Source of the DNA: UJ101 sp965262705
GTDB lineage: Bacteria > Bacteroidota > Bacteroidia > Flavobacteriales > UJ101
Length of the DNA stretch: 64,000 nucleotides
NCBI GenBank assembly: GCA_965262705.1
Contig: OZ253556.1
Location: 1,178,001-1,242,000 of the forward strand
Direction: 5' to 3'
In this document: positions 27,103-36,365 of the stretch, piece after piece
Layout: every line of letters starts with the position of its first letter
Numbering within the stretch: the first letter of the stretch is position 1
The notes under the pieces: model-generated
What the model saw: only the letters and a program-made list of their open reading frames with translations
Databases searched by the model: none
What the model was told of the DNA's origin: nothing
Program-made: the position numbers and the translations under genes

Positions 27103-27199
27103 AGACCGTTGCAAAAAGTAGTTTAACAACTGAACTACAAATCAGCGTAAGCTAAATGCTTTCTTTTTCATACTTTTTTATGTGTTCTGCAACGGTCTC
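27103..27199. repeat. Internally deleted MITE (97 bp)
   Basis: GAGACCGTTGCAAAAAGTAG to TTCTGCAACGGTCTC, retaining the AACTACAAATCAGCGTAAGC and AAATGCTTTCTTTTTCATAC pieces. It ends 15 bp before the -7 box of the next gene. Confidence 0.8.
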
Positions 27200-27214
27200 A
27201 ATGAGTATTTTTCT

Positions 27215-27222
27215 TAACTTTG
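27215..27222 (+). promoter_or_regulatory. -7 box for the TPR membrane protein gene
   Basis: TAACTTTG matches TAnnTTTG and ends 21 bp before the ATG. The -33 region falls in the end of the neighbouring MITE and has no TTG at ideal spacing. Confidence 0.5.
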
Positions 27223-27243
27223 CATTAAACTTGAGAAGCATAT

Positions 27244-27822
27244 ATGAATAAGTACATAAAACTAATCTTAGCTGTTTTGATTTTATCGCTTGGGATTTAT
27301 TTTTTTATACCCGACGAAATCGGTTGGGGAATATTTTGCCTTTTATTATCCGCTATTGTTATTTTTCTGTTTTTTAAGAATGAGTTTTTACTCATCACAT
27401 TTTATCATTTACAAAAACAAAATATAAAAGCAGCAGAAAAATGGCTGCAATATATAAAAAACCCAAAAGTACAATTAATAACAAGCCAAGAAGCCTATTT
27501 TTATTATATGAAAGGACTTTTATTAGCACAAAAGCAGGAAAAAGGTACTTTAAAAGAATCAGAAAGTTTGTTAAAGAAAGCGCTGGATATAGGGCTAAAA
27601 CAAAAGCATGATATCGCTGCAGCTAAATTGAATCTATCCATGGCAGCTATGGCAAAAGGGAAAAAAAGACAAGCAGAAACTTTACTAACAGAAGCAAAAA
27701 AATACGACAAAGCCGGTTTGCTCACCGATCAGATTAAATTAATGCGTGAACAAATGAAACGCGTGAACATAGGGCGAAATTTACACAATCCGATGATTCG
27801 AAACCGAAAGAGAATTCAATAA
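27244..27822 (+). CDS. Membrane-anchored helical-repeat (TPR-like) protein
   Basis: 192 residues. Two N-terminal hydrophobic segments (about 5-23 and 28-45) are followed by a soluble helical part. AEKWLQYIKNPKV, FYYMKGLLLAQKQ, ESESLLKKALDIGLKQKHD and AAKLNLSMAAMAKGKKRQAE have TPR-like spacing. The basic tail ends NPMIRNRKRIQ. A similar small protein is common in flavobacteria but has no assigned role; scaffold or assembly functions are possible. It is monocistronic. Confidence 0.75.
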   Translation: MNKYIKLILAVLILSLGIYFFIPDEIGWGIFCLLLSAIVIFLFFKNEFLLITFYHLQKQNIKAAEKWLQYIKNPKVQLITSQEAYFYYMKGLLLAQKQEKGTLKESESLLKKALDIGLKQKHDIAAAKLNLSMAAMAKGKKRQAETLLTEAKKYDKAGLLTDQIKLMREQMKRVNIGRNLHNPMIRNRKRIQ

Positions 27823-28087
27823 TACTAATGTTTACGCAAAAAAACTCTTGATGATCCTTCAAAACATTATGACTTTTTGGTTAAAACGTTGAGGCCTTTA
27901 CAAAAAACACTCTATCAACTGCAAGTCAGTGGAGCTATAGGTATCGTAATATGAGTTTTTATACTTAATTTTATTGCAATAAAAAAATTTTTGTACTTTT
28001 ATTTTTACAAGAAGAACCTTAGTTTGAGTTGGCTTAACATTTAGCTAAAGTCTTAAAAAATGATTTTTGAATAAATTCTAATTAACG

Positions 28088-29260
28088 ATGGACGATAAAT
28101 TGTATATTTTTGACACTACTTTACGAGATGGTGAACAAGTGCCGGGCTGCCAACTCAACGCAAAAGAAAAAATTGAAATAGCTAAACGTCTTGACTCTCT
28201 TGGTGTTGATATTATTGAGGCTGGGTTTCCTATTTCCAGTCCGGGGGACTTTAATTCTGTTGTAGAAATTTCAAAAGCAGTTGACCGGCCTACAATTTGC
28301 GCTTTAACCCGGGCGGTAGAAAAGGATATTGATGCTGCAGCAGAAGCATTGAAATACGCTAAAAAAAAACGAATCCATACTGGGATAGGGGTTTCTGAAT
28401 TTCATGTTAAATATAAACTTAATTCCGATTATGAAACGATTATTGAAAGATCAGTTTCAGCAGTAAAATACGCCAAAAAATATGTGGAAGATGTAGAATT
28501 TTATGCAGAAGACGCCGGCCGGGCAGATAACACCTATCTGGCACGCGTAGTGGAAGCAGTTATTGCAGCTGGAGCTACTGTGATTAACATTCCTGATACC
28601 ACAGGATACTGTTTGCCTCATCAATATGGTAAAAAAATAAAATTTTTAATAGATAATGTAAAGAATATAGATGGTGCGATTTTAGCCACACATTGTCATA
28701 ATGATTTAGGTATGGCAACCGCTAATTCACTTTCTGGCGTGATGAGCGGCGCCAGACAAGTGGAAGCAACCATTAACGGCATTGGCGAACGCGCAGGAAA
28801 TACCTCTTTAGAAGAAGTCGTCATGGCAATTAAATGCCACGAAGACCTTGTAGTAGAAACTACCATTAATACACGCCTAATTTATGAAACCAGCCAGTTA
28901 GTTTCCTCCTTAATGAATATGCCAATACAGCCCAATAAAGCTATTGTCGGGCGTAATGCGTTTGCTCATTCTTCGGGGATTCACCAGGATGGAGTTTTAA
29001 AACATCGGGAAAACTACGAAATTATTGACCCGTTAGAAGTCGGGATAAAACAATCGGCTATTATCCTTACAGCCCGGAGTGGACGGGCAGCATTAAAATA
29101 TCATTTGGAAAAACTGGGGTATGAATTGTCTAAAGAAGAGTTAAACTCAAAATATCAGCATTTTTTAAGAATGGCAGACGAAAGAAAACATATTGAAACG
29201 GCAGATTTATTTGAATTGATGGAGGATAAAAAGCATAATAAAAAGAAAACAAATTATTAA
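28088..29260 (+). CDS. leuA: 2-isopropylmalate synthase (single-domain form)
   Basis: First committed step of leucine synthesis: acetyl-CoA plus 2-oxoisovalerate. It has 390 residues. The TIM barrel begins IFDTTLRDGEQVPGCQLN, metal ligands include THCHNDLGMATANS, followed by GIGERAGNTSLEEVVMA and NAFAHSSGIHQDGVLK. The C-terminal allosteric leucine-binding domain is absent, as in many flavobacterial enzymes, so feedback control is not expected through that route. leuBCD are not adjacent. An IS1-type remnant begins directly after the stop and may have trimmed the end. Confidence 0.92.
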   Translation: MDDKLYIFDTTLRDGEQVPGCQLNAKEKIEIAKRLDSLGVDIIEAGFPISSPGDFNSVVEISKAVDRPTICALTRAVEKDIDAAAEALKYAKKKRIHTGIGVSEFHVKYKLNSDYETIIERSVSAVKYAKKYVEDVEFYAEDAGRADNTYLARVVEAVIAAGATVINIPDTTGYCLPHQYGKKIKFLIDNVKNIDGAILATHCHNDLGMATANSLSGVMSGARQVEATINGIGERAGNTSLEEVVMAIKCHEDLVVETTINTRLIYETSQLVSSLMNMPIQPNKAIVGRNAFAHSSGIHQDGVLKHRENYEIIDPLEVGIKQSAIILTARSGRAALKYHLEKLGYELSKEELNSKYQHFLRMADERKHIETADLFELMEDKKHNKKKTNY

Positions 29261-30118
29261 ATTAGTACAATTAGTTTGTTATTTAACCTCAACATTAATA
29301 ATTTTAATGATTTCTCCATCCTATGCTTTGCCTTGCTATAACATTTGGTCTTCGTTTTAAAGCGAGTTAAATAATCTCTTATTCTACTGTTGTATCCTTC
29401 AACGGTAAAGTTCTCTGATTTTGCCTGCATAAGCTTATGCTCTAAGATAAATTCACGGTAGCTTTTCCAATCATCACTACAAAATGAGACCGTTGCAAAA
29501 AGCACTCTAACAAAAAAACAACGCCCGAGGAACTGCAAGTCAGCGTAAGCTAAAATTAAATACCGGAGCACCCTTTGGGTTGTGAGGATTTTAATTTTTT
29601 GAGAAGGAAGCAGTTTGAAACTAAATGATTTCTTTTTCATACTTTTTTATGTGTTCTGCAACGGTCTCGAATATGCTTATTCTTCAACTTATTTCAAAGT
29701 TTTAGTCCCGTTTGCGGTGCTCTGCTCCCACACACAAAATCGATACATCTTCTACCCAATCTATCAACAGCAATCCATATCCAACCGTATTTTTTTTTGA
29801 TTCTATATACGTGTGTATCTCATCTAATTCAACGGTTTCAATAGGCGTTGGTCTAACCGGTAAATTCGCTTTTTCTCCCCATTGTTTAATCCAATAATAA
29901 ACCGTTACATGACTTATTTTTAAGATCCTTCCTATCGAACGAAAACCTAAGCCTTCCAAATACATCTCCAAGGCTAAGCGCCTAACGCTTTTAGATTTTA
30001 CATCCGACTTACGTTTAACCGTATAACGATAACCACAACACTTACACTTATAGCGTTGCCGCCCTTTAACTATTCCGTCTTTCGTTTTTACACTACTTTT
30101 ACATCTTGGGCAATCCAT
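29257..30118 (-). pseudogene. IS1-type transposase (fused InsA/InsB form), disrupted
   Basis: The N-terminal part 30118-29702 has a zinc-finger MDCPRCKSSVKTKDG...CKCCGYR, an HTH (GFRSIGRILKISHVTVYYW) and ELDEIHTYIESKKN with YGLLLIDW. A one-base shift near 29765 moves the continuation (CIDFVCGSRAPQTGLKL) to another frame. After the MITE the C-terminal DDE part follows: FCSDDWKSYREFI, FTVEGYNSRIRDYL, KTKCYSKAKHRMEKSLKLL. So there are two lesions, and it is not active. Confidence 0.88.
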
Positions 30119-30170
30119 TTTTTTGATGCAAATATATAAAAACTATTTTAATTTAACAATTCCAATCTTA
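29262..30170 (-). mobile_element. IS1-family insertion sequence, broken by a MITE and a frameshift
   Basis: The element spans from just after leuA to just before nadK, with similar AATT..GTTA-type ends. Its transposase is in pieces (see the pseudogene entry) and a MITE occupies 29486-29668. Exact boundaries are estimated. Confidence 0.8.
29486..29668. mobile_element. MITE (183 bp) nested inside the IS1
   Basis: GAGACCGTTGCAAAAAGCAC to TTCTGCAACGGTCTC. The transposase continues on both sides. The flanks are AAAAT and GAATA, without a perfect duplication. Confidence 0.88.
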
Positions 30171-30184
30171 GCTCTTTTAAAAAG

Positions 30185-31072
30185 TTATTTATTTCTTTGG
30201 TCAACTCCCCAATATAATTTTTCTTTGAGCGCTTGCAGGTATGATAATTTATTGAATTTAACAATTTTGGTGGTAAAATCAGCTTTCTTTATAGTCAATT
30301 CTACCAGGTTGGGCAAGCAGTCTATACGTGAGTCTAAGGTAAGTAGATATTCCTTTTCCCGACTAGACACTTTTAGTCGAACAATTTCCTTGTCTGAAAT
30401 GATAAAGGGGCGCACAAATAAATTATGAGGTGCAATAGGTGTTATGACTATATTATGCGTTTTCGGATCTATGATGGGCCCTCCGCAACTCAAGGAATAG
30501 CCGGTAGAACCTGTGGGCGTGGCAATAATAACACCATCTGCCCAGTAAGAGTTGAGTTTTGCTTCATTTATAAACACCTCAACAACAATCATAGAAGTAG
30601 TTTCTTTTCGGGTAACTGCTAATTCATTTAAAATAAAGTTGTTTTCTGGTGTTTCTTTATTAAGATAATTTATTTGTAATAACGATCGTTCATCTACTTC
30701 ATAATCTCTTGAAAACAAACGACTTATACATTTTTCTGTAAAATCATATGTATTAAAATAAGCTAAAAATCCTAACTGCCCCATATTAATTCCTACCAAT
30801 GGAATACTGTAATTGCGGATAAAGGTTTGTGCGCGAAGCATAGTGCCATCCCCCCCAAAAGCAAAAAATAAGTGAGTATCCGGGGGTAAATTACTATGAT
30901 GATTAAAAATTGGAAAATTTTCCTGGCAGAATCCGGGTATTTTTCGGCAATTTTTTAACGTTTTTTCTTCAAAATAAACCTCCGAATGAAAAACTTTAGA
31001 TATTTTTAAAATACGGTTAAAATAAATTATCGTTTCCGGGTTAATTTTATGACCGAATAATGCTATTTTCAT
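30185..31072 (-). CDS. nadK: NAD kinase
   Basis: Phosphorylates NAD to NADP. It has 295 residues with GGDGTMLR at 73-80, NMGQLGFLAYF, FILNELAV and TPTGSTGYSLSCGGPI, the NAD kinase signature set. It follows the DEAD helicase gene by 51 bp on the same strand and may be co-transcribed with it. The IS1 remnant ends ~15 bp beyond its stop. Confidence 0.96.
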   Translation of the reverse strand: MKIALFGHKINPETIIYFNRILKISKVFHSEVYFEEKTLKNCRKIPGFCQENFPIFNHHSNLPPDTHLFFAFGGDGTMLRAQTFIRNYSIPLVGINMGQLGFLAYFNTYDFTEKCISRLFSRDYEVDERSLLQINYLNKETPENNFILNELAVTRKETTSMIVVEVFINEAKLNSYWADGVIIATPTGSTGYSLSCGGPIIDPKTHNIVITPIAPHNLFVRPFIISDKEIVRLKVSSREKEYLLTLDSRIDCLPNLVELTIKKADFTTKIVKFNKLSYLQALKEKLYWGVDQRNK

Positions 31073-31123
31073 AATTAAAGGTCTCAGTAGATAATCAAAA
31101 TATTGTGGTGTTAGCTTGAAAAT

Positions 31124-32830
31124 TTACCATCTGCTGCGCCCCTTAGAACGCCCTTTATTTCGTTTTCCTGATCCGTTTAGCCCTCTTTTAAATCGATTTT
31201 TTTCATTCGTTCGTCTGTGGTTCCTTGTTCGATTCTTTTGTTGCGCCTCCTCTACAGATACTGATTCCCCATAAAATCGAGCACCCTTCATCGAATTTAG
31301 AATCTCATTTTTGTGTAATGTATCCGCCTCGAAAAACGAAAAATTATCCAACAATTCAATACTGCCAATTTCAACATTCTTAACTTTAATATTCTGATTG
31401 ATTAAAGTTAAAAGCTCCTTGGGGGTTAATTTATCTTTCTTTCCAACATTAATAAAAAATCGGGTAAAATCATCATTCCTCCCTTTCGCTTTCCCTTCTT
31501 TTTCTGAAACATTAATGTCTCGGGATCCCTTATAAAAATTTAAAAAACGATTAAACTCTAATGAAACCAGACGCTGGAGTAATTCCTCACGAGACATATC
31601 GCCTAATTGCTTATAGATGGCGGGCAAATAAGAGTCAATCTCTGTATGATTAATTTTGATTTTTTCTATTTTATCAATCGTATTAAATAACTGCTTTTCG
31701 CAAATTTCTTTGCCGGTCGGAACGTTTTTTTTTGTCATTTTTCCGACTTTTCGTTCAATGTTTCGTATCCGGCTTACCTCTCGATGAGTTATAATGGTTT
31801 CGCAAATACCTAGTTTACCCGCTCGCCCGGTTCGTCCGCTGCGGTGAACATAAACTTCATCTTCATCCGGCAGATTGTAATTGATAACGTGCGTTAGTTC
31901 ATTTACATCAATTCCGCGAGCTGCAACATCTGTGGCTACCAGAATCTGCAACGTTTTATTTCGGAATTTCTTCATTACATAATCGCGTTGCGCCTGCGAC
32001 AAGTCTCCGTGAATGGCATCTGCCAGATAACCTTCCTGCATTAGTTGATCTGCAACTTCCTTTGTTTCCCGTTTAGTTCTACAAAAAATAATTCCGTAAA
32101 TATTAGACGCAAAATCCACTAATCGTTTTAATGCCGTATAGCGGTCTCTTGCATTGACTACATAATAATTATTTGTTACATTTACATTCCCTATATTCTT
32201 CTCAGGTGATACTTTAATTTCCGCAGGATTCATCATATATTTCCTAGCTAATTCTCGTGCTTCTTTGGGCATAGTGGCTGAGAATAATAAGGTTTGTTTA
32301 TTTGTTGGTGTTTCGGAGAGAATAGCATCTAATTCTTCCTTAAATCCCATAGAAAGCATTTCATCTGCTTCATCTAAAACTAACCATCGAATTTCGGATA
32401 AATTTAATTGCTTTCGCCTTAAAAGATCTAAAGTTCGCCCCGGTGTTCCGACAATAACCTGTGCACCGTTCTTTATCCCGAGAATTTGCTTATTGATATC
32501 AGCTCCACCATAAACCGCTTGTATGCTAATTCCGTTAATATATTTAGAATAACTTTCTATATTATCAGTAATTTGTAAAGCTAGTTCTCTAGTAGGCGAA
32601 AGGATAATTACTTGTGGCTTAGTTATCTTGCTATCCATTTCATTGAGAATCGGAAGGCTGAATGCGGCTGTTTTTCCCGTACCCGTCTGTGCCATTGCAA
32701 TTAAATCCTGCTCTGAGAGAGATAATTGTTCAAAGGTTTTTTTTTGAACTGGTGAAGGCGCTTGAAAACCTAAATCATTTAATGCCTTTAAGATTTCTTT
32801 ATTAAATCCGTATGATTCAAATAAATTCAT
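31124..32830 (-). CDS. DEAD-box ATP-dependent RNA helicase (DeaD/CsdA-like)
   Basis: 568 residues. Helicase motifs are the Q motif FQAPSPVQ, AQTGTGKT (47-54), PTRELA, TPGR, DEAD (153-156), SAT, then DVAARGIDV and HRSGRTGRAG. A DbpA-type RNA-binding domain follows from about 460. The C-terminal tail is very basic (RTRNHRRTNEKNRFKRG). It probably remodels rRNA or mRNA structure, for example at low temperature or in ribosome assembly. Confidence 0.95.
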   Translation of the reverse strand: MNLFESYGFNKEILKALNDLGFQAPSPVQKKTFEQLSLSEQDLIAMAQTGTGKTAAFSLPILNEMDSKITKPQVIILSPTRELALQITDNIESYSKYINGISIQAVYGGADINKQILGIKNGAQVIVGTPGRTLDLLRRKQLNLSEIRWLVLDEADEMLSMGFKEELDAILSETPTNKQTLLFSATMPKEARELARKYMMNPAEIKVSPEKNIGNVNVTNNYYVVNARDRYTALKRLVDFASNIYGIIFCRTKRETKEVADQLMQEGYLADAIHGDLSQAQRDYVMKKFRNKTLQILVATDVAARGIDVNELTHVINYNLPDEDEVYVHRSGRTGRAGKLGICETIITHREVSRIRNIERKVGKMTKKNVPTGKEICEKQLFNTIDKIEKIKINHTEIDSYLPAIYKQLGDMSREELLQRLVSLEFNRFLNFYKGSRDINVSEKEGKAKGRNDDFTRFFINVGKKDKLTPKELLTLINQNIKVKNVEIGSIELLDNFSFFEADTLHKNEILNSMKGARFYGESVSVEEAQQKNRTRNHRRTNEKNRFKRGLNGSGKRNKGRSKGRSRW

Positions 32831-33014
32831 GATTTATCTCGTTAGTATAGCACACCACTTATTTTCCATGAACAATCAAAAACAGCACCGCGCATTGATT
32901 AAGCATGCAAAGGTACGTTTTTCATTTTATTTACTTATACATTATCAATAAATCCATACAACCCTTTGGTTCTATCTTTACCTAAATTGACCTTAATCAA
33001 TACTCTTATAGGAG

Positions 33015-33210
33015 TTACTCAACTCTCTATGGCAAGTTGCCCAACTCTCTTTAGCAAGTTACTCAACTCTCTTTAGCAAGTTGCCCAACTCTCTTTAGCA
33101 AGTTACTCAACTCTCTATGGCAAGTTGCCCAACTCTCTTTAGCAAGTTACTCAACTCTCTTTGGCAAGTTGCCCAACTCTCTTTAGCAAGTTGCCCAACT
33201 CTCTATGACA
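33015..33210. repeat. 22-bp tandem repeat array (9 units, 44-bp alternation)
   Basis: Units of TTGCCCAACTCTCTTTAGCAAG alternate with TTACTCAACTCTCTATGGCAAG, nine in total with the last shortened. It lies in a 450-bp gap between the DEAD helicase and a broken glycosyltransferase. The period of 22 is not a multiple of three and no open frame crosses it. Confidence 0.93.
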
Positions 33211-33286
33211 TTTGATCTTAATCAAAATCCTTATAGGAATATAAGTCAAATATTAAAAACTGCTAAAATGACCTTATAGTTTAAGG

Positions 33287-34095
33287 CTAACGCTTAAAAT
33301 AGCGGACTAATTGCTCCCATTGTATTCTGTTTTTATCCTGCCTGATATTTTCTTTTTTTAAAGATACCCTTTGAGTTCCTACAATAAGGATGGGCTTTTT
33401 GCTGTTTTTGGTTTGGATAACTTCTGTATGATGTAACATGGCCATGGCTTTGAACCATAAATCATCTGCCTTAGGACTAAGTTTTAAAAATAATCCGCGG
33501 TTAAGCACTCTTTCATCCAAACACTTTGGCGGATATAAAACCCCAAAAGCTCCTATTGCCAGAATAGTGCACGCTTTATCCGTTTCATCATTTCTATATA
33601 TCCATTCCTTATATGGCAACACATTTTTTTCGGCATCATACCTAATAGCCCTTGACTGATTAGCAATAATACAGCTAGGATGCTGCAAATGGGTTTCATA
33701 TAAAACCGTGGTACAGTTTTTATGATAAATATAATCATCATCCACAGTAACAATAATTTTATCAGGAAACTGTTCTAAAGACGGCACTAGTTTTTTATGG
33801 GGCTATCTAAAGAAGTATATCTAATTTCAAAAATATCCCCTTCCAAGATTTTTAAGCTATTGGGAATTTAATTTTTTAAAGATTCGTGAAGCCAAAGAAT
33901 TATTTTTTCAGGCTGCCCTTTTTGAGAGAATAAAGATCGAATAGTAATATGAACCTTGCCTAACCTTTGTGGAATGGTAGTTAGAGAAACAATGATGGGT
34001 AAATTATAAGGACTCTTTTCTTTGATTTTTTTTGCAGGAATGCCAGCAAACTTTGCCATATAATATAAAGAAGATGGAATTTCTTTTATTTTCAT
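33287..34095 (-). pseudogene. Glycosyltransferase with DDD motif, broken by stop and frameshift
   Basis: 34095-33868 reads PIIVSLTTIPQRLGKVHITI, then RSLFSQKGQPEKIILWLHE and ends in a TAA. The same frame continues IPNSLKILEGDIFEIRYTSL. After a one-base shift near an A-run at about 33800, the second part KIIVTVDDDYIYHKNC runs to 33287. Together they form one glycosyltransferase of a family often found in LPS and capsule loci. At least two inactivating changes make this a decayed gene. Confidence 0.8.
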
Positions 34096-34258
34096 GTATT
34101 TTTTTCCTACTTATATATTGTCAAAACAAATTTATACAAAATTTAAACTAATCACAGATAAAAGCACCTTTTGTATAACAATTTTTTAATCATCAAAACT
34201 CCCTATATAATCTAAAATCTCTTAACGTTCTTCCTTTTTAAGTTTGTAATGAATGAAA

Positions 34259-34471
34259 TTAGTTTTGAATAATTGGTTTTAGGATATTGGGGCTTTTATC
34301 CACAAATAAATCTATACGTTGTTGTACCTCACTATTTTTTAGATTGTTATACCGCTCCCAGATCTTTTGTTTTTTGGTTTGTTCTTCTAACTCATTAAAG
34401 TCTGTATCATCAAATACGCTAACCATTTCTTGTTGTACTAAATCTATAATATTAATGCCCTTTTTGAGCAT
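34259..34471 (-). pseudogene. Unrecognised gene fragment adjoining the IS3 copy
   Basis: A 70-residue helical, charged reading frame (IINDLVQQEM-like start, then ELEEQTKKQKIWERYNNLKN and DLFVDKSPNILKPIIQN). The frame stays open upstream towards the IS3 boundary at 34480, as if the IS had cut off its 5' part. I do not recognise the family. It may also be a chance frame. Confidence 0.4.
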
Positions 34472-34537
34472 ATGCTCTTGTAACCCTCCCTAAAATCCGC
34501 TACAGTTAGAATTAGAAAATAACTGTAAATTTATGAT

Positions 34538-34804
34538 ATGAAAATAAGTAGATTAAGCGAATTACAAATCGTTAAGATTTTGAAGCGACATGAATCGGGC
34601 GTTTCAGTCAGGGAACTCTGTAAAGAGTATGGAGTAAGTGCCGCCACTTTTTACAATTGGAAGAGTAAATATGGCGGTATGGAGGCTTCTCAGCTCAAAA
34701 GGCTCAAAGAAATGGAGGTAGAACTTTCCCGCTACAAGCAAATGTATGCGGAGTTAGCTCATCAAAATTATGCTTTAAAAGATTGGATTGAAAAAAAGTT
34801 GTAA
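34538..34804 (+). CDS. IS3-family transposase OrfA
   Basis: The 88-residue HTH and leucine-zipper protein reads MKISRLSELQIVKILKRHE, VRELCKEYGVSAATFYNWKS, then YGGMEASQLKRLKEMEVEL and ends DWIEKKL. This is the normal full length of OrfA in this group. Without a working OrfB it cannot transpose. Confidence 0.85.
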   Translation: MKISRLSELQIVKILKRHESGVSVRELCKEYGVSAATFYNWKSKYGGMEASQLKRLKEMEVELSRYKQMYAELAHQNYALKDWIEKKL

Positions 34805-35665
34805 GGCCATCTGACAAACGGAATAATGTAAGTTACCTGATGAATGAGCATAAGCTAAGTGTACGGGTCTCCTGTAAGCTTTTAGGCTTAAGCACTTCGG
34901 TATATTACTACCGCCCAAAAAAGACAGATGACAGCGAACTTATTGAATCAGTTGGCCGAATTACATCCTACTTACAGATTTAGGAAGTTTTTTAAAATGA
35001 TACGAAAACAAGGATAGGTATATAACCATAAACGGGTCTATCGTGTATACAAACAAATGAGATTAAACATTAGAAGAAGACGTAAACGACGCATTTTAGA
35101 GCGTGTTAAAAAACCTTTGACACTGCCTATAGATACTAATATTGTGTGGAGTATTGCTTTTATGCAGGATCGTTTCCTACAGGGTAAAAGTTTTAGGACA
35201 CTTAACATCATAGATGATTTTAATTGAGAAGGTCTTTGGATTACTGTTGATGTATCCATTGCCAGCGCAAGAGTAACTTGAGAACTCGATAAACTCATTG
35301 AATACAGGGGTAAGCCAGCGCGGATACGAGTAGATAATGGACTTGAGTTTACTAGTATTCACTTCCAAGATTGGTGTGAGCGAAATGATATTAAAATACG
35401 TTATATCCAGCCAGAGGAACCCGTTCAAAATAGTTTTATAGAACGATTTAACCGAAGCTATCGAGAAGAAATACGCAATGCTTATCACTTCTCTTGCTTA
35501 GAGCAAGTAAAAATATTGACCGAACAATGGATAGAACATGACAATAATAAAACACCTCATGAGGCACTAGGGGATCTGACACCTGTAGAATTTTTAACCA
35601 GATATGGAAAAGATAGCTTTTCTATATTTGAAAACATAAAAAGTAATGAAATTTGTATAAATTAG
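34801..35665 (+). pseudogene. IS3-family transposase OrfB, multiply broken
   Basis: Fragments in different frames read SYLMNEHKLSVRVSCKLLGL, YYYRPKK, then RVDNGLEFTSIHFQDW, KIRYIQPEEPVQNSFIERFN and RSYREEIRNAYHF. These are the integrase core with part of the DDE motif. In-frame stops (for example near 34981 and 35225) show decay. Confidence 0.85.
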
Positions 35666-35765
35666 AACGTGGCTAATTTAGGGGGGCTTACAGCTATAAC
35701 AATATTGATAGTTTTACCATTAGCGGTTTACTCACAGACAACAACAGAAAAATACAACTCTTATC

Positions 35766-36359
35766 TTGAAAGATATGAATACAAAGTTTTTTACCAATAA
35801 AAATGATAACAACTTAATAAATAAATTCAAAGGTGTATTTGAGAACCAATCAATACATAGTGATGTACTTATAGGGTATTTTAGAGCATCTGGATACTTC
35901 CAAATTAGGCCTTTAATCAATGATGTTCCAGAAATCAGAATTTTAGTAGGAATTAACATTGATAAGCTAATATCAGAAGCAAAGGAAAAAGGTCAACAAT
36001 ATTTAGAAAATACGAATCATACAAAAGAAGAGTATCTATATTTTGTTTCAAAAGATATATCAGAATCTAATTATAATGAAGATATAGAAAATGGCATAAT
36101 TCAATTTATAGAAGATATAATTACCAAAAAAATAGTAATAAAGGCACACGGCCAAAAAAATCTTCACGCCAAAGTTTACATTTTTAGACCACAACCTTTT
36201 AATGAGCACACTAAATGGAAGTGTTATAACAGGCTCTTCAAATTTAACAGGAAATGGTTTAGACTTTTTTTCTAACCCTTTGATTTCCATTAAAAAATCC
36301 GTTAATGTCCGTAAAGATATATTACTTTTTATTAAAAAAACAGATTTTATTGGTAATTA
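35766..36359 (+). pseudogene. Phospholipase-D-like domain protein fragment (helicase-associated type)
   Basis: The first 140 residues read FFTNKNDNNLINKFKGVFEN, DVLIGYFRASGYFQIRPLIN, then EIRILVGINIDKL and KNLHAKVYIFRPQPFNEHT. A shift at about 36215 moves the continuation NGSVITGSSNLTGNGLDFFS to another frame. The HAK...GSSNLT arrangement is a PLD-like motif. This PLD module usually begins large SNF2-type helicases linked to DNA restriction or defence. The helicase part is absent; the remaining ~70 bp to the mvaA stop holds nothing more. Confidence 0.65.
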
Positions 36360-36365
36360 ACCTAA

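Larger units (their letters stand above)
34480..35692 (+). mobile_element. IS3-family (IS407-like group) insertion sequence, degenerate
   Basis: Ends TGTAACCCTCCCTAAAATC and, inverted, TGTAAGCCCCCCTAAATTAG form the terminal inverted repeats, about 1213 bp apart. orfA is open but orfB is broken by several stops and shifts. No clear target duplication. A fragment of a sibling copy lies at 7662-7740. Confidence 0.85.

Noticed and set aside
28088..29260. leuA seen as truncated because the regulatory C-terminal domain is missing
   Set aside because: LeuA of about 390 residues without that domain is usual in flavobacteria, and the catalytic region is complete.
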